From positions 1 to 20,386 of the forward strand of contig JBMOKU010000010.1 in assembly GCA_049324315.1 (NCBI GenBank): a stretch of 20,386 bases of DNA. The letters run 5' to 3'. A program made the translations under genes and the position numbers. Under the pieces are notes generated by a model. The model was not told the DNA's origin. It saw only the letters and a program-made list of their open reading frames with translations, and did not search any database. The stretch is from JBMOKU01 sp049324315. Lineage in GTDB: Bacteria; Bacillota; Clostridia; Peptostreptococcales; Thermotaleaceae. Numbering within the stretch: the first letter of the stretch is position 1; the number at the start of each line of letters is the position of its first letter. Below are positions 14,554 through 20,386 of this stretch, piece by piece.

Positions 14554-15087
14554 TTGGACATTTATAAAAACAAATTTTATCAACTATGGATAAAAAATGC
14601 TTGGACCTATGTAACCGGTGCCGTCCTATTATCACTTTTTCAGATTGTAACCCTTGTAACAACCGATGACCCCTGGGGTGTAAGCGGCCCTTTGGCAAAC
14701 TGGGGTGCATGGCTGTATCAAGCCATTGGAGGCAATGTAGATAAATGGTACTATTTCAGCAGCAAGGGGGCACAGGCTACACTAGAAGCAGGTTTTCTAA
14801 AGGACCCGGGCTCCATAAGAAATCTTGGCGTTATTTTTGGAGCGTTACTGGCAACCTTATTGGCATCTCAATTCAAGATCAAGAAAATCAAATCCATAAA
14901 ACAGGTTTTTGCAGCCATCATCGGCGGTTTACTCATGGGGTATGGTGCCAGAATCGGATTTGGCTGTAATATAGGTGCCCTATTTAGCGGCATATCCTCA
15001 CTTTCCTTATCCGGTTGGGTATTTGCAGTATTTTTGTTTCTAGGTGCCATGGTGGGCAGCAAGCTGCTGGTAAAATACTTCATGTAA
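14554..15087 (+). CDS. YeeE/YedE family membrane protein, C-terminal half of the split transporter
   Basis: A 177-residue membrane protein with about four hydrophobic segments and the family signature GARIGFGCNIGALFSG, with Cys138 in the second-repeat position. It starts at a TTG with GGAGGTGA (14542-14549) just upstream, 20 bases after the tusA stop. Between its first and second membrane segments is a polar loop (about residues 37-90) rich in Trp and Tyr that is probably external. It should pair with the 13561 product to give a complete transporter. The order half, TusA, half suggests that the two parts and the carrier are made in fixed proportion. Confidence 0.87.
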   Translation: MDIYKNKFYQLWIKNAWTYVTGAVLLSLFQIVTLVTTDDPWGVSGPLANWGAWLYQAIGGNVDKWYYFSSKGAQATLEAGFLKDPGSIRNLGVIFGALLATLLASQFKIKKIKSIKQVFAAIIGGLLMGYGARIGFGCNIGALFSGISSLSLSGWVFAVFLFLGAMVGSKLLVKYFM

Positions 15088-15104
15088 TCCGAGGAGGATG
15101 AAAA

Positions 15105-16328
15105 ATGGAAAAAAAAGTGGAAACGTATGACGTGGTGATTATCGGTGGAGGTGCTGCAGGACTTACCGCGGCAATCTACTGTGGTCGTGCCCGGCTAAAG
15201 ACTTTACTGATAGAAAAATCTCTTGTGGGAGGCTTGGCTACATATACCAATGAAATTGAGAATTACCCCGGCTTCCCTGATGGTGCAACAGGGCTGGGCC
15301 TTATGGAACTCTTCCATAAGCAAGCGAAAAAATTCGGTGTGAAATTTAAACTGACTGATGTCAAAGCCGTATCCCTGGAAGGTGAAACAAAAGTTGTAGA
15401 GACCTTCCGAACAAACTATGAAGCAAAGGTTGTCATTGTGGCATCCGGAGGTAAACCCCGATTGACCGGTGCTAAAGGAGAAGAAAACTTCCTGTATGAT
15501 AAGGGAATCTCCTTCTGCGCCACCTGTGATGCTGCCGCAAATACGGATAAGACTGTTTTGGTTATTGGCAGTGGGGATGCCGCCATTGAAGAAGGCATGT
15601 TCCTTACGAAATTTGCAAAGAAGGTCATTGTTTCTGTCCTTCACGATGTTGGAAAGATGGACTGTAACGAAATAGCCAAAGAGCAAGCCCTCTCCAATCC
15701 AAAAATGGAATTTATCTGGAACACCGTTGTCCATGAATTCACAGGAGATGAGCGTCTCAAACAGGTTATCCTAAAGAATCTTAAAACCAATGAACTCATC
15801 CCGGTAGATGTTGATTCTTGTTTCTTATTCATTGGATATTTACCAAACACGGAAATCTTTAAAGATATACTCCAAATGAATAAAGGCGGATATCTTATCA
15901 CCAATGAAAAGATGGAAACAAATATTGAAGGCGTATTCGCTGCCGGTGATGTTCGGGACAAATTTCTGAAGCAAGTGGCTACAGCCGTAGGGGATGGTGC
16001 CATAGCGGGTTATGGTGCTGAAAAATACATAGCTGAAAGTGAAATCTTCCATCATCAAATCATGCAAAACGAAATACCGGGCATGGTCTACCTATACAAT
16101 GCTGTTGATCCTAAATGTAGAGAATACCTTCCTTTGATAGAAAAATTAGAAGCTGACAACAAAGGCCGGGTCAGAGTAACGAAAGTAGACATTTATAAAT
16201 CTGCCGGTATTGCCAACCGACTGGGTATTAAAACTGTACCTACCGTGGTAACCATCAAGGATGGTAAGATTGATAAAATCATCAATGAAAATATCAGTGA
16301 AGATGAAATAGCGGCAACAATAAAATAA
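15105..16328 (+). CDS. Thioredoxin-reductase-like flavoprotein fused to a degenerate thioredoxin domain
   Basis: A 407-residue protein. Residues 1-315 are a TrxB-like flavoprotein: FAD motif VVIIGGGAAGLTAA (10-23), redox pair CATC (Cys138, Cys141), and the C-terminal FAD motif GVFAAGDVRDK (276-286). The middle domain lacks the usual NADPH features: the place of GGGxSA/E is GSGDAA (155-160), and the HRRxxxR phosphate-binding motif is replaced by VLHDVGKMDCN, without Arg. This resembles clostridial ferredoxin-dependent flavin thioredoxin reductases. Residues about 325-407 form a thioredoxin fold (cis-Pro379 in TVPT), but the CxxC site reads DPKC: only the second Cys (Cys338) is left. A GAGGAGG site precedes the ATG. 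As the last gene of the YeeE-TusA operon it probably reduces a persulfide or disulfide formed during sulfur uptake; this role is inferred. Confidence 0.87.
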   Translation: MEKKVETYDVVIIGGGAAGLTAAIYCGRARLKTLLIEKSLVGGLATYTNEIENYPGFPDGATGLGLMELFHKQAKKFGVKFKLTDVKAVSLEGETKVVETFRTNYEAKVVIVASGGKPRLTGAKGEENFLYDKGISFCATCDAAANTDKTVLVIGSGDAAIEEGMFLTKFAKKVIVSVLHDVGKMDCNEIAKEQALSNPKMEFIWNTVVHEFTGDERLKQVILKNLKTNELIPVDVDSCFLFIGYLPNTEIFKDILQMNKGGYLITNEKMETNIEGVFAAGDVRDKFLKQVATAVGDGAIAGYGAEKYIAESEIFHHQIMQNEIPGMVYLYNAVDPKCREYLPLIEKLEADNKGRVRVTKVDIYKSAGIANRLGIKTVPTVVTIKDGKIDKIINENISEDEIAATIK

Positions 16329-16340
16329 TAAATGCAATAT

Positions 16341-16385
16341 AAAGCAGGAGTAGATCAAAAGGAATCCGCTCCTGCTTTCTTTTTA
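16341..16385. terminator. Shared terminator between convergent operons
   Basis: A 10-bp perfect stem AAAGCAGGAG/CTCCTGCTTT (16341-16350 and 16369-16378) with an 18-base loop, followed on the plus strand by CTTTTT. It lies in the 54-bp gap between the flavoprotein gene and the convergent FMN-protein gene. The T-tail favours the plus-strand operon. Confidence 0.8.
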
Positions 16386-17402
16386 ACCTCTATACAATAT
16401 TTCTTGGGAAATATCCGACAAGCTGGTACATCCTGTCATAATCATGGCTTCCTTCAATTCTTCCCCGATTTTTTTCGTGTATACAGCTACACCTTCTGCA
16501 CCGCCGCCGTAGGCTGCTATGGCATAAGGCCTTCCAATTAATACGCCGTCTGCACCTAATGCAAGGGCTTTTAGTACATCTAAACCGCTTCTAAATCCGC
16601 CGTCGATCAGTATCTTCATTTTTCCTCCCGCTGCTTTTACGATCTCAGGCAGCATCTCAATGGTTGCAGGAGTATGATCCAGTACTCTTCCTCCGTGATT
16701 AGAAACGACAATACCATAGGCACCTGCCTCCAGCGCTTTCTCCGCACCCTTAGGTGTCATAATTCCTTTTAAAATAAAAGGAAGATTTGTTGAGCCAATG
16801 ATCTCCTTCAGCTCAGCAACCGGCTTGGGACTTACCGGTTTTCCTGCCATTGCCAAAATAGCAAGACCTGCTGCATCAATATCCATAGCTACTGCAGCAA
16901 CTCCGGCATCTTCAGCAGCTCTTAATCGCTTCATGACTTCAGGGATAAGCCACGGTTTAATCGTTGGGATACCTATACCTTCACTTTCTTCTATGGCCTT
17001 TACCGGGTCCATAAAAAATTCGTCTTTTACACCATCGCCTGTAAAACCGATGGAACCTGCCTGTTTACATCCCTCAACAATAGCCTTTGCATATTCATAA
17101 TCCGTTAGTTTGTCTCCATAGCACGGAATCAATCCCCCAATAGGTGCTGCAAATATAGGGTATTGAAAAGTCTTGCCAAACAATGCTGCAGATGTATCTA
17201 CAGGTTTTGCATCATATATGGTATCCATATGTACCTTAATTTCCTGAAGCTTTTCAAAATTTCGGATAAATCCAACGCCGGATGCCTTACCTCCTACACC
17301 TGGAATTTCTCCTCTACATGCCTTTCCATTACATTCAGGGCACACCCTGCATTTAAATCCTGATATTTTTTTCGCTTCCTGCATAATTTCTTGAAAATTC
17401 AT
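16383..17402 (-). CDS. FMN-dependent alpha-hydroxyacid dehydrogenase/oxidase family protein with N-terminal Cys cluster
   Basis: A 339-residue TIM-barrel flavoprotein. The start at 17402 is chosen because GAGGTG sits 7 bases upstream; a TTG at 17420 would include that site. FMN_dh family motifs are FAAPIGG, the substrate and FMN loop VVSNHGGRVLDHTPATIEMLPEI with the catalytic His-Gly-Gly-Arg, and ILIDGGFRSG then ADGVLIGRPYA for phosphate binding. The family oxidises L-lactate, glycolate and similar hydroxyacids; relatives include isopentenyl-diphosphate isomerase 2. The N-terminus has a Cys cluster at residues 18, 21, 24 and 29 (CxxCxxCxxxxC) absent from classical lactate oxidase; it may bind a metal or Fe-S centre. 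It is co-transcribed with the Nit2-like gene (41-bp gap). In an anaerobe it is more likely a dehydrogenase than an oxidase. Confidence 0.85.
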   Translation of the reverse strand: MNFQEIMQEAKKISGFKCRVCPECNGKACRGEIPGVGGKASGVGFIRNFEKLQEIKVHMDTIYDAKPVDTSAALFGKTFQYPIFAAPIGGLIPCYGDKLTDYEYAKAIVEGCKQAGSIGFTGDGVKDEFFMDPVKAIEESEGIGIPTIKPWLIPEVMKRLRAAEDAGVAAVAMDIDAAGLAILAMAGKPVSPKPVAELKEIIGSTNLPFILKGIMTPKGAEKALEAGAYGIVVSNHGGRVLDHTPATIEMLPEIVKAAGGKMKILIDGGFRSGLDVLKALALGADGVLIGRPYAIAAYGGGAEGVAVYTKKIGEELKEAMIMTGCTSLSDISQEILYRG

Positions 17403-17443
17403 AGCTTGCACCTCACTCAATTAAATTTTAAAGTACTTCTCAT

Positions 17444-18268
17444 TCATCTAACTCTTAGGTCATACAAATCTGTTCTTCTATGCTGTAATAAAGGCAATTC
17501 TTTTCTTATTTTTTCAACCCTTGCCAGGTCAATATCACCATAGAGGATGCATTCTTTTTCATCAGCCTGGGCAGTGATTGTACCCCATGGATCTGCTATG
17601 GCAGAATACCCATAGGCATGATAAGAGGCCTCCATATTTCTTGCCGGAGAAGCCGCAGCAAAATACACTTGGTTGTCTAACGCTCTGGCCCGTATCAAAA
17701 GATCCCAATGGGCTGGTCCCGTTGTCATATTAAAGGCAGCAGGAACAATGATAACCTGTGCACCTTCCAGTGCCATAAGCCTCATGAGTTCAGGAAACCG
17801 CATATCATAACAAATGGCAACACCAACTTTACAGTATTTTGTGTCTACCACAGTTATATCGGTTCCGTATCCTAAACTATCTGACTCTTTAAATCGAATA
17901 CCACCTTCCACATCAATGTCGAAAAGATGCATTTTTCGATGCTTTCCAAGCAGTTCCCCATCTGGGCTAAAAATATATGAAGTATTATAAATAGCTTCTC
18001 CATCTTGCTCGGGTATAGATCCACCTATGATATAGACATGCAATTCCTTCGCTAAGCTTGATAACATCCTTGTGGTATCTTTCCCATAGCTTTCGGAAAA
18101 CAAGGGAAAGTATTTATTCTCATAAGGACAGTTAAACATTTCAGGCAGTGCGATGATATTACTGCCATGACTTGCCGCTTCTCGGATCATTTTTTCAGCA
18201 CGAACGAGATTCTGCTCTTTTTCATCCATTACCAACATTTGGCAGATACCTAAACGAAAACTGGTCAT
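17444..18268 (-). CDS. Nit2-like carbon-nitrogen hydrolase (omega-amidase type)
   Basis: A 274-residue nitrilase-superfamily enzyme of typical Nit2/omega-amidase length. The catalytic triad is visible: Glu43 in ALPEMFNCPYE, Lys112 in KHRKMHLFD, and Cys153 in VAICYDMRFPE. Nit2-type enzymes hydrolyse alpha-ketoglutaramate or alpha-ketosuccinamate to the keto acid and ammonia; relatives repair deaminated glutathione. It acts in the cytoplasm. It lies upstream of the FMN hydroxyacid enzyme in the same direction, and a link through 2-keto or 2-hydroxy acids is possible. A GAGGTGAG site precedes the ATG. The assignment to the branch is probable; the substrate is not proven by sequence. Confidence 0.88.
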   Translation of the reverse strand: MTSFRLGICQMLVMDEKEQNLVRAEKMIREAASHGSNIIALPEMFNCPYENKYFPLFSESYGKDTTRMLSSLAKELHVYIIGGSIPEQDGEAIYNTSYIFSPDGELLGKHRKMHLFDIDVEGGIRFKESDSLGYGTDITVVDTKYCKVGVAICYDMRFPELMRLMALEGAQVIIVPAAFNMTTGPAHWDLLIRARALDNQVYFAAASPARNMEASYHAYGYSAIADPWGTITAQADEKECILYGDIDLARVEKIRKELPLLQHRRTDLYDLRVR

Positions 18269-18305
18269 GTTCTCACCTCTCCATCTGTATATTTATGCTA
18301 GTACT

Positions 18306-18311
18306 ATTATA
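18306..18311 (-). promoter_or_regulatory. Possible -10 element of the Nit2/FMN-protein operon
   Basis: A minus-strand TATAAT about 38 bases upstream of the Nit2 start at 18268. No clear -35 is seen. Confidence 0.35.
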
Positions 18312-18335
18312 AATCAAAAATCTTTTCAGAAAAAC

Positions 18336-18372
18336 AAAAAGATACCCGAATAGATCATTCGGATATCTTTTT
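18336..18372 (-). terminator. Intrinsic terminator of the LysM-CAP gene
   Basis: A 16-bp stem with one mismatch, from AAAAAGATACCCGAAT (18336-18351) to its partner at 18357-18372, around a 5-base loop. It has T-runs at both ends and could work in both directions; it begins 16 bases after the stop at 18388. Confidence 0.85.
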
Positions 18373-18387
18373 CTATTTTCAAACTTG

Positions 18388-19017
18388 TTAATACTTTGGT
18401 TTCATAAACATCTGGGTCCAATAAGCAGTTCCTTTGGAATTTACTGCATAACCCACACCAATCTCTGTGTAATTCTCACTTAATATATTTTGTCTATGCC
18501 CGGATGAATTCATCCATCCCTTTACTACTTCTGCCGGTGTCTTCTGTCCCATGGCGATATTCTCTCCGGCATATGAATATTGCAAGCCAAAGCTTTTCAT
18601 CATATCAAAAGGCGAACCATAGGTTGGTGATGTATGGGAAAAATATCCTTTGTCTCGCATATCCATGGATTTATATCGCGCCACTCTTGATAATTCCCAA
18701 TTTTCTTTCAAGGGCTTCAGCCCTACCTTACTTCTCTCGACGTTTACTAATCTTACAACTTCCAGTTCATATTGTCTTCCTACAGGCTGGTCGGGTATAT
18801 TAATACTCATCCCAGGGTAAATCAAATCAGGATTCTTCAGCTGTGGATTTGCGTTGATTAGTTCAGATACGCCGACTTCATATCTTACCGCTATTTTCCA
18901 CATCGTATCGCCGGAAACCACCGTGTGAGTTTTGCCCGCAGCTTGCACAGATATCGGTGATGCCACGGAAAACATTAAGAACGACGCAATCACTGTCGTT
19001 ATCAATTTTTTTCTCAT
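18388..19017 (-). CDS. Secreted LysM plus CAP (SCP/YkwD) domain protein
   Basis: A 209-residue exported protein. The start at 19017 has GGGGAG 7 bases upstream; an ATG at 19023 is too close to that site, and longer forms would add a non-signal N-terminus. Residues 1-26 are a signal peptide (MRKK, hydrophobic core, cleavage after about VQA). Residues 30-75 are one LysM domain (HTVVSGDTMWKIAVRY to YPGMSINIP), which binds peptidoglycan or chitin-like glycans. Residues about 84-207 are a bacterial CAP domain with the conserved GENIA, GWMNSSGHRQNIL and EIGVGY motifs. Such proteins are found in spore coats and in the walls of Bacilli and Clostridia (YkwD/SafA-like arrangement). The exact role is unknown. 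Its own terminator shows it is a single-gene unit. Confidence 0.9.
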   Translation of the reverse strand: MRKKLITTVIASFLMFSVASPISVQAAGKTHTVVSGDTMWKIAVRYEVGVSELINANPQLKNPDLIYPGMSINIPDQPVGRQYELEVVRLVNVERSKVGLKPLKENWELSRVARYKSMDMRDKGYFSHTSPTYGSPFDMMKSFGLQYSYAGENIAMGQKTPAEVVKGWMNSSGHRQNILSENYTEIGVGYAVNSKGTAYWTQMFMKPKY

Positions 19018-19037
19018 ATGCATTCTCCCCTCTCTAT

Positions 19038-19054
19038 AACAAGGATACCTTGTT
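19038..19054. promoter_or_regulatory. Perfect palindrome upstream of the LysM-CAP gene
   Basis: AACAAGG/CCTTGTT with a 3-base centre, 8 bases upstream of the ribosome site. It may be an operator or a small leader hairpin. The nearest promoter candidate is weak (TTGGCG-N19-TATATT, 19106-19076, minus strand). Confidence 0.35.
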
Positions 19055-19124
19055 CTGCCTACGAGATAAACCCTCAATATATGGCACACAAAGCAGAATA
19101 CGCCAATTTCATGTTTGGTAGAAC

Positions 19125-19154
19125 AAAAAAGACCACCACAAAACTGTGATGATC
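19125..19154 (-). terminator. Intrinsic terminator of the degV gene
   Basis: On the minus strand a 10-bp stem (GATCATCACA with TGTGGTGGTC, three G-U pairs) around loop GTTT is followed by TTTTTT. It begins about 21 bases after the stop at 19176. Confidence 0.8.
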
Positions 19155-19175
19155 TAACGATCTGTACGATACTAT

Positions 19176-20012
19176 TTAATAGCTGATATATAAGGCTCCA
19201 AGACCTGCATAGGTACCAATGGTGGGTCCCATGGTGCTGATAATAATCTCTTTTGGATTGATCTCTTCCTTCAGCATTTTTACAAACTCCGCCAGTCTTT
19301 CAGCACAATCGGTATGGGTAATCCCAATCACACTCTGGGAAAAATCGATATTCTTCTCCTTAATCCTATTAATCATATATCGAAGTGCTTTCTTTTCTCC
19401 CCGTACTTTCTCCAACACTTTAACATACCCGTCCTCTTTATCAATATGAACAACCGGTTTGATGTTCATCATGCTGGCTGCAATATATTGAACTTTACTA
19501 ACCCTACCACCCTTTACGGCATTTTCCAGGGTTTCTAAGTATACCAGCGTATCCATTCCGTCTCGATACTCCGTCAACTTATGAATAATCTCGGATATAG
19601 ACAGACCTTTTTTTACCAATTCACATGCTTTTAAAACCTGGAGTCCCACCCCCATCGAACCATTTCGTGTATCAAAGGTGGTAACCTTTTCCTCCAAACT
19701 GTTTCGTATCATGTTAACGGTTTGATAGGTACCACTTAATACAGAGGATAAATTAACAGAAAGGACATGCTTGTATTCCTTCAGGCTTTCTTGAATTAGA
19801 TTCAACACGTCTCCCGGTGACGGCTGGGATGTTTTCGGCAGGTTCTTTGATTGTCTGCACTTTTCATAAAATTCCTGATGGCTAATCGTGACACCATCCT
19901 TGAAATATTCACCATCTATTTCGATGTGCAGCGGTGCTACACCGATATCATACTTTTGAAGCAAGTGTTCAGGCAAATCGCAAGAACTATCGGTTATTAT
20001 TCTTATCGACAT
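19176..20012 (-). CDS. DegV family fatty-acid-binding protein
   Basis: A 278-residue cytoplasmic protein of the DegV family at the usual length. Seen are the N-terminal ITDSSCDLP motif, PKTSQPSPGDVL (the TSQPS lipid-headgroup motif), NLSSVLSGTYQT, and the C-terminal HTDCAERL and STMGPTIGTYAGLGAL stretch. DegV/FakB proteins bind a fatty acid and present it to the FakA kinase for phospholipid synthesis; no fakA is in the window, and many clostridial genomes carry several degV copies. AGGAGGG precedes the ATG by about 11 bases. It is transcribed alone, with its own terminator. Confidence 0.93.
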   Translation of the reverse strand: MSIRIITDSSCDLPEHLLQKYDIGVAPLHIEIDGEYFKDGVTISHQEFYEKCRQSKNLPKTSQPSPGDVLNLIQESLKEYKHVLSVNLSSVLSGTYQTVNMIRNSLEEKVTTFDTRNGSMGVGLQVLKACELVKKGLSISEIIHKLTEYRDGMDTLVYLETLENAVKGGRVSKVQYIAASMMNIKPVVHIDKEDGYVKVLEKVRGEKKALRYMINRIKEKNIDFSQSVIGITHTDCAERLAEFVKMLKEEINPKEIIISTMGPTIGTYAGLGALYISY

Positions 20013-20032
20013 AACAGCATAACCCTCCTAAT

Positions 20033-20073
20033 CATTATATATATAATGTATATGATAGAAGGGTTATTTACAA
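20033..20073 (-). promoter_or_regulatory. Candidate degV promoter overlapped by an AT palindrome
   Basis: A TTGTAA -35 (20073-20068) and TACATT -10 (20050-20045) with 17-base spacing on the minus strand. The -10 is overlapped by a perfect 16-bp palindrome, CATTATATATATAATG, at 20033-20048, which could be an operator or chance in AT-rich DNA. Confidence 0.35.
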
Positions 20074-20127
20074 TGCTTTTTTACATTCTTCCTGCTTATT
20101 TTATCTATTTCGACATTAGGCATTACA

Positions 20128-20284
20128 GAGGACAGATCCCCAGTCCGAAAAAAACACACCGGACAGTGGATTAGTTTGAGACCACTGAAAAAGTACTACA
20201 TCGTCCAGGACAACACATGAGGACAGGGCCCCAGTCCGGCAAAAAAACCGCCGGACAGCGGACCAGTCCGAGACCACTGAAAAA
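20128..20284. repeat. Pair of about 65-bp direct repeats with internal stems (REP/BIME-like)
   Basis: Unit 1 (20128-20192) and unit 2 (20219-20284) align along their length at an offset of 91 bases, both starting GAGGACAG and ending GAGACCACTGAAAAA. Each folds around an A-run loop: GTCCG/CGGAC in unit 1 (20143-20164) and GTCCGGC/GCCGGAC in unit 2 (20234-20256). They are more GC-rich than the surroundings. The GGACAG/CTGTCC-type core resembles REP sequences spread by RAYT transposases, but no such gene is visible. Confidence 0.7.
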
Positions 20285-20347
20285 CGATGTAAATAAATGT
20301 AAGTCATTAAGTATTAATTGAATAAAAAAGCAAAAACCCCCTTAATT

Positions 20348-20356
20348 TGGTATAAT
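20348..20356 (+). promoter_or_regulatory. Extended -10 promoter facing out of the window
   Basis: TGGTATAAT at 20348-20356 lies inside an imperfect inverted repeat, CCCTT-AAT-TTGGT (20339-20351) against ACCAAAAGGG (20377-20386). It may drive a gene beyond the right edge, or belong to the end of a mobile element. Confidence 0.45.
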
Positions 20357-20386
20357 GGAGTTGACAAGAAACCATAACCAAAAGGG

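Larger units (their letters stand above)
20013..20386. other. Gene-free right edge
   Basis: No credible coding region. The small frames present run across the repeats at 20128-20284. Contents are the degV promoter region at left, a direct repeat pair in the middle, and an outward-facing promoter with an inverted repeat at 20338-20386. Confidence 0.6.

Noticed and set aside
14330..14710. Minus-strand open frame across tusA and the second YeeE half
   Set aside because: It crosses two well-supported genes in antisense and has no start signal.
15204..15734. Minus-strand open frame inside the flavoprotein gene
   Set aside because: Antisense to clear FAD and CATC motifs; no ribosome site and no domain.
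19033..19041. Extended -10 TGTTATAGA for the LysM-CAP gene
   Set aside because: It would start transcription within the ribosome site at 19025-19030, leaving no usable leader.
20128..20284. CRISPR array
   Set aside because: Only two units, too long for CRISPR repeats, with no regular unique spacers and no cas gene.
20116..20307. Minus-strand 63-codon frame over the direct repeats
   Set aside because: Its protein repeats itself only because the DNA does; there is no ribosome site or family likeness.

Overview
The window looks like a chromosomal segment of a low-GC, Gram-positive anaerobe, probably a member of the Clostridia (Alkaliphilus/Geosporobacter-like; this assignment is an inference from composition and gene content only). 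The signs are AT-rich intergenic regions, purine-rich Shine-Dalgarno sequences (GGAGG, GGGGG), frequent TTG starts, lipoprotein signals, a LysM/CAP exoprotein and several DegV/OPT/sulfur-handling families common in that class. I see no rRNA, tRNA, CRISPR array, phage gene or transposase.

Layout. 1-196: a gene-free edge with three or four short hairpins. 197-2920 (minus): an OPT-family transporter followed by a stand-alone PqqD-like protein and a small membrane-anchored protein, preceded by a structured leader. 3367-5434 (minus): two separately terminated lipoproteins carrying two rhodanese domains each. 5648-12100: a cell-surface sugar module. On the minus strand rmlB, rmlA, a WecE-like sugar aminotransferase, a GT2 glycosyltransferase and an ATP-grasp ligase form one tight operon. 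A GT-C (ArnT/PMT-like) membrane glycosyltransferase converges on it. 12228-16328: a sulfur module. It comprises a lone TusA, a LysR regulator, and a divergent operon of YeeE/YedE half, TusA, second YeeE/YedE half and a thioredoxin-reductase-like flavoprotein fused to a degenerate thioredoxin domain. 16383-18268 (minus): an FMN-dependent alpha-hydroxyacid oxidase family protein and a Nit2-like amidase. 18388-20012 (minus): a secreted LysM-CAP protein and a DegV protein. 20013-20386: gene-free, with a pair of REP-like direct repeats and a promoter pointing out of the window.

How the genes may work together. The sulfur genes suggest a route in which extracellular rhodanese lipoproteins handle thiosulfate or persulfide sulfur outside the membrane, a split TsuA/YeeE-type channel takes it in, TusA accepts it on its CPxP cysteine, and the flavoprotein-thioredoxin fusion supplies reducing equivalents. 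The flavoprotein keeps the CATC redox pair but has lost the usual NADPH-binding residues, so it may draw electrons from another donor. The sugar genes suggest production of a dTDP-4-amino-4,6-dideoxyhexose (RmlA, RmlB, aminotransferase; no RmlC/RmlD, so not rhamnose), possibly acylated on its amine by the ATP-grasp enzyme, placed on a lipid carrier by the GT2 enzyme and transferred to an envelope acceptor by the GT-C protein. Both schemes are inference from context; the enzyme family assignments are firm.
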